15,505 nucleotides of DNA from Clostridiales bacterium. Its GTDB lineage: Bacteria; Bacillota; Clostridia; Lachnospirales; Lachnospiraceae. This document shows, piece by piece, positions 14,554-15,505 of this stretch; position 1 is the stretch's first letter; every line of letters begins with the position of its first letter. The notes under the pieces were generated by a model. That model was not told the origin of the DNA and ran no database searches. It worked only from the letters and a program-made list of their open reading frames with translations. The stretch spans positions 1 through 15,505 of the forward strand of contig JAAZDA010000119.1 in assembly GCA_012512995.1 (NCBI GenBank), read 5' to 3'. The translations under genes and the position numbers were made by a program.

Positions 14554-14582
14554 AATATAGCTCCCCTTATAATTGATGTCAA
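14554..14582 (-). promoter_or_regulatory. Sigma-A-type promoter of the hrcA operon
   Basis: On the minus strand a perfect TTGACA (14577-14582) is followed after 17 bases by TATATT (14554-14559). Transcription should begin near 14547, a few bases before CIRCE. It is the only strong promoter found for hrcA through thiI. Confidence 0.88.
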
Positions 14583-14608
14583 CATAATAATTCTAAAAAA
14601 TGCATAAA

Positions 14609-14644
14609 GAAAACCCGCAGCACGATTTTGCCGCGGGTTTTTAG
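14609..14644 (-). terminator. Hairpin terminator after the DUF6465-like gene, symmetric
   Basis: Arms AAACCCGC (14611-14618) and GCGGGTTT (14633-14640) enclose a 14-base loop. On the minus strand the stem is followed by TTTTCTTTAT, ending the lysine-rich protein's transcript 35-70 bases after its stop. On the plus strand it is followed by TTTTT, so it can work in both directions. It insulates the upstream gene from the hrcA promoter. Confidence 0.85.
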
Positions 14645-14677
14645 AGTAGTCGAATTTATGTATTCAGAATAAGAATA

Positions 14678-15232
14678 TTACAGATCGATCGATCCAGCCT
14701 CGCCATCGATAACAAAGAATACTTTGTTCTCTTCAGGTTTGATGTAAAGCTCTACCTTTGTAGCATTCTTTTTGCCACTTGCTGCTACTGCGCCGGCCTT
14801 TATATCTTCAAGATTGACATCCCTGCCTGCATACTGAACATGGATCTCTGTCTTAGCTGTAGCTTTCTTAACTGCTGTCTCTGCTTTCTTTACTACGGTC
14901 TTGTTTGCCTTCTCAGCTACTTTTTTGACTGACTTAATATTCTTTTCCACTTTTTTCTCTACCTTCTTTTCTGCTTTTGCGACAGTCTTCTTAACTTCGG
15001 CTGCCTTCTTCTCAACTTTTTTCTTCTCTTCCTTTACCTGCGCTACGAGTGTTTCCTTCGCTGAATCCGCTGCCACAGGTTTTGCAGGAGCTGCTTCCTT
15101 GACTGCTGCCGGTCTGACCGGTGCGGGAGCTGCTACTTTGACTGCTGCCGGCTGTTCAGGGGCTGCTTCCTTCTTAAGGACAGCCTGTTTTACAGTCGCT
15201 TTGGGTTTCTCTGCGCTCTTCTTCTCTGCCAT
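14678..15232 (-). CDS. Lysine/alanine-rich protein with a C-terminal DUF6465-like domain
   Basis: 184 residues. Residues 1-58 are rich in Ala, Pro and Lys with a repeated PAAVK-x-AAP unit. Residues 66-127 are a histone H1-like or coiled-coil run dominated by KKVEKK and VAEKANK patterns, strongly basic. The last 55 residues (129-184) form a compact domain: EIHVQYAGRDVNLEDIKAGA, then KVELYIKPEENKVFFVIDG and SIDL. I recognise this as resembling DUF6465 proteins of Lachnospiraceae, from memory, with no known function. Nucleic-acid binding or chromosome compaction through the basic part is inference. No signal peptide or membrane segment is seen. The ATG at 15232 is chosen: AAAGGAG lies 11 bases upstream, and the alternative GTG at 15253 overlaps that site. 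The gene has its own promoter and terminator, so it is a single-gene unit. Confidence 0.8.
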   Translation of the reverse strand: MAEKKSAEKPKATVKQAVLKKEAAPEQPAAVKVAAPAPVRPAAVKEAAPAKPVAADSAKETLVAQVKEEKKKVEKKAAEVKKTVAKAEKKVEKKVEKNIKSVKKVAEKANKTVVKKAETAVKKATAKTEIHVQYAGRDVNLEDIKAGAVAASGKKNATKVELYIKPEENKVFFVIDGEAGSIDL

Positions 15233-15243
15233 GCTAAATGATT

Positions 15244-15250
15244 CTCCTTT
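15244..15250 (-). promoter_or_regulatory. Ribosome-binding site of the DUF6465-like gene, decides its start
   Basis: AAAGGAG on the minus strand, 11 bases before the ATG at 15232. It is immediately preceded by and overlaps the in-frame GTG at 15253, so a longer product is unlikely. Confidence 0.75.
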
Positions 15251-15253
15251 CAC

Positions 15254-15457
15254 AGATGAATCCGTTACATTGCCGAAAGCCTTTTGTTTACAAGGTTCTT
15301 AATGATTTTTACGATTTGAGACTAGCACACGCCATTCGTGTTGTCAACAATTTCAATATTTTTTATGCAGTGGCAGGAAACGATATTGCGTAGTTTATAG
15401 TCGTTTTTCGTCGCTGAATACAGGCAATAATGTATTTCAATGCATTTTTATGCATTT
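15254..15457. other. Gap at the right end: promoter, otherwise no gene
   Basis: About 204 AT-rich bases. It holds the leader and promoter of the DUF6465-like gene. The part beyond 15348 shows no start-stop frame with a ribosome-binding site and no clear hairpin terminator. A direct repeat of TGCATTTTTA begins at 15441 and 15451. Confidence 0.5.
15319..15347 (-). promoter_or_regulatory. Extended -10 promoter of the DUF6465-like gene
   Basis: On the minus strand TTGACA (15342-15347) is followed after 17 bases by TAGTCT (15319-15324). The -10 box is poor, but TGC immediately precedes it, as in extended -10 promoters. Predicted start near 15312, with an untranslated leader of about 80 bases. Confidence 0.65.
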
Positions 15458-15460
15458 TTA
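15441..15460. repeat. Tandem 10-base direct repeat
   Basis: TGCATTTTTA occurs twice back to back (15441-15450 and 15451-15460), directly after the stop of the possible partial gene at the right edge (the stop codon shares its last bases). It is too short to assign a function. Confidence 0.6.
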
Positions 15461-15505
15461 TCTGTGCAGGACACCAAAGAACAGAATGACCACTATGCCC
15501 AGTAC
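15458..15505 (-). CDS. Possible 3' end of a membrane protein (partial)
   Basis: The minus strand reads open from the window edge for 15 codons, VLGIVVILFFGVLHR, and then TAA (15458-15460). The composition is that of a C-terminal membrane helix ending in a basic residue, as in many integral or tail-anchored membrane proteins. Only 45 coding bases are visible, so an open frame of this length could occur by chance. No family can be named. The intergenic-looking sequence and new promoter that follow agree with a gene ending here. Confidence 0.4.
   Translation of the reverse strand, partial: VLGIVVILFFGVLHR

Noticed and set aside
14901..15302. Plus-strand frame rich in Phe/Thr/Ala resembling a membrane protein
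   Set aside because: The hydrophobic composition is simply the complement of the lysine codons (AAG to CTT, AAA to TTT) in the DUF6465-like gene.
1..15505. CRISPR array, transposon, phage, toxin-antitoxin or defence system
   Set aside because: No repeat-spacer pattern, transposase, integrase, terminal inverted repeats or recognisable defence proteins are present. Nearly all genes are conserved housekeeping families.

Overview
The window looks like chromosomal core sequence from a low-GC Gram-positive anaerobe, most likely a clostridium of the Lachnospiraceae type. The evidence is a CIRCE-controlled hrcA-grpE-dnaK-dnaJ operon, a DnaK without the insert typical of proteobacterial DnaK, the ireB-ruvX-DUF1292 trio of Firmicutes, RNase J, a NifS-ThiI pair, and a lysine-rich protein whose C-terminal domain resembles DUF6465. 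The assignment to family is inference. I see no mobile element, CRISPR array, tRNA, rRNA or phage gene. Coding is dense: the longest gaps are about 190-205 bp, at 14484-14677 and 15254-15457.

Layout, read in the direction of transcription (almost all on the minus strand, right to left). At the right edge, 15458-15505 may be the last 15 codons of a membrane protein. Next comes a separately promoted gene for the lysine/alanine-rich protein (14678-15232), closed by a strong hairpin terminator (14609-14644). A consensus-like promoter with a perfect CIRCE operator (14512-14538) then starts the heat-shock operon: hrcA, grpE, dnaK, dnaJ, prmA, rsmE, a cysteine desulfurase and thiI (14483 down to 5188). 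A long hairpin lies between dnaK and dnaJ.

The only clear plus-strand gene, 4961-5191, encodes a small HPr-like protein without the usual phosphorylatable histidine. It meets thiI tail to tail, with overlapping stop codons. Back on the minus strand follow mtaB (TTG start, enlarged C-terminal region), ireB, ruvX, a DUF1292 gene, an RNase J gene and the 5' part of an MltG-like gene that runs off the left edge.

Functionally, the region joins protein folding and its repressor (HrcA, GrpE, DnaK, DnaJ), translation-apparatus modification (PrmA on L11, RsmE on 16S rRNA, MtaB and ThiI with its sulfur donor on tRNA), RNA processing and decay (RuvX, RNase J), and cell-wall or kinase-linked functions (IreB, MltG-like). 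In Bacillus subtilis the order hrcA-grpE-dnaK-dnaJ-prmA-rsmE-mtaB is one operon. Here the desulfurase, thiI and the reversed HPr-like gene sit between rsmE and mtaB. I found no clearly new multi-gene system. The most notable items are the HPr-like gene, the lysine-rich DUF6465-like protein and the extra segments in MtaB.
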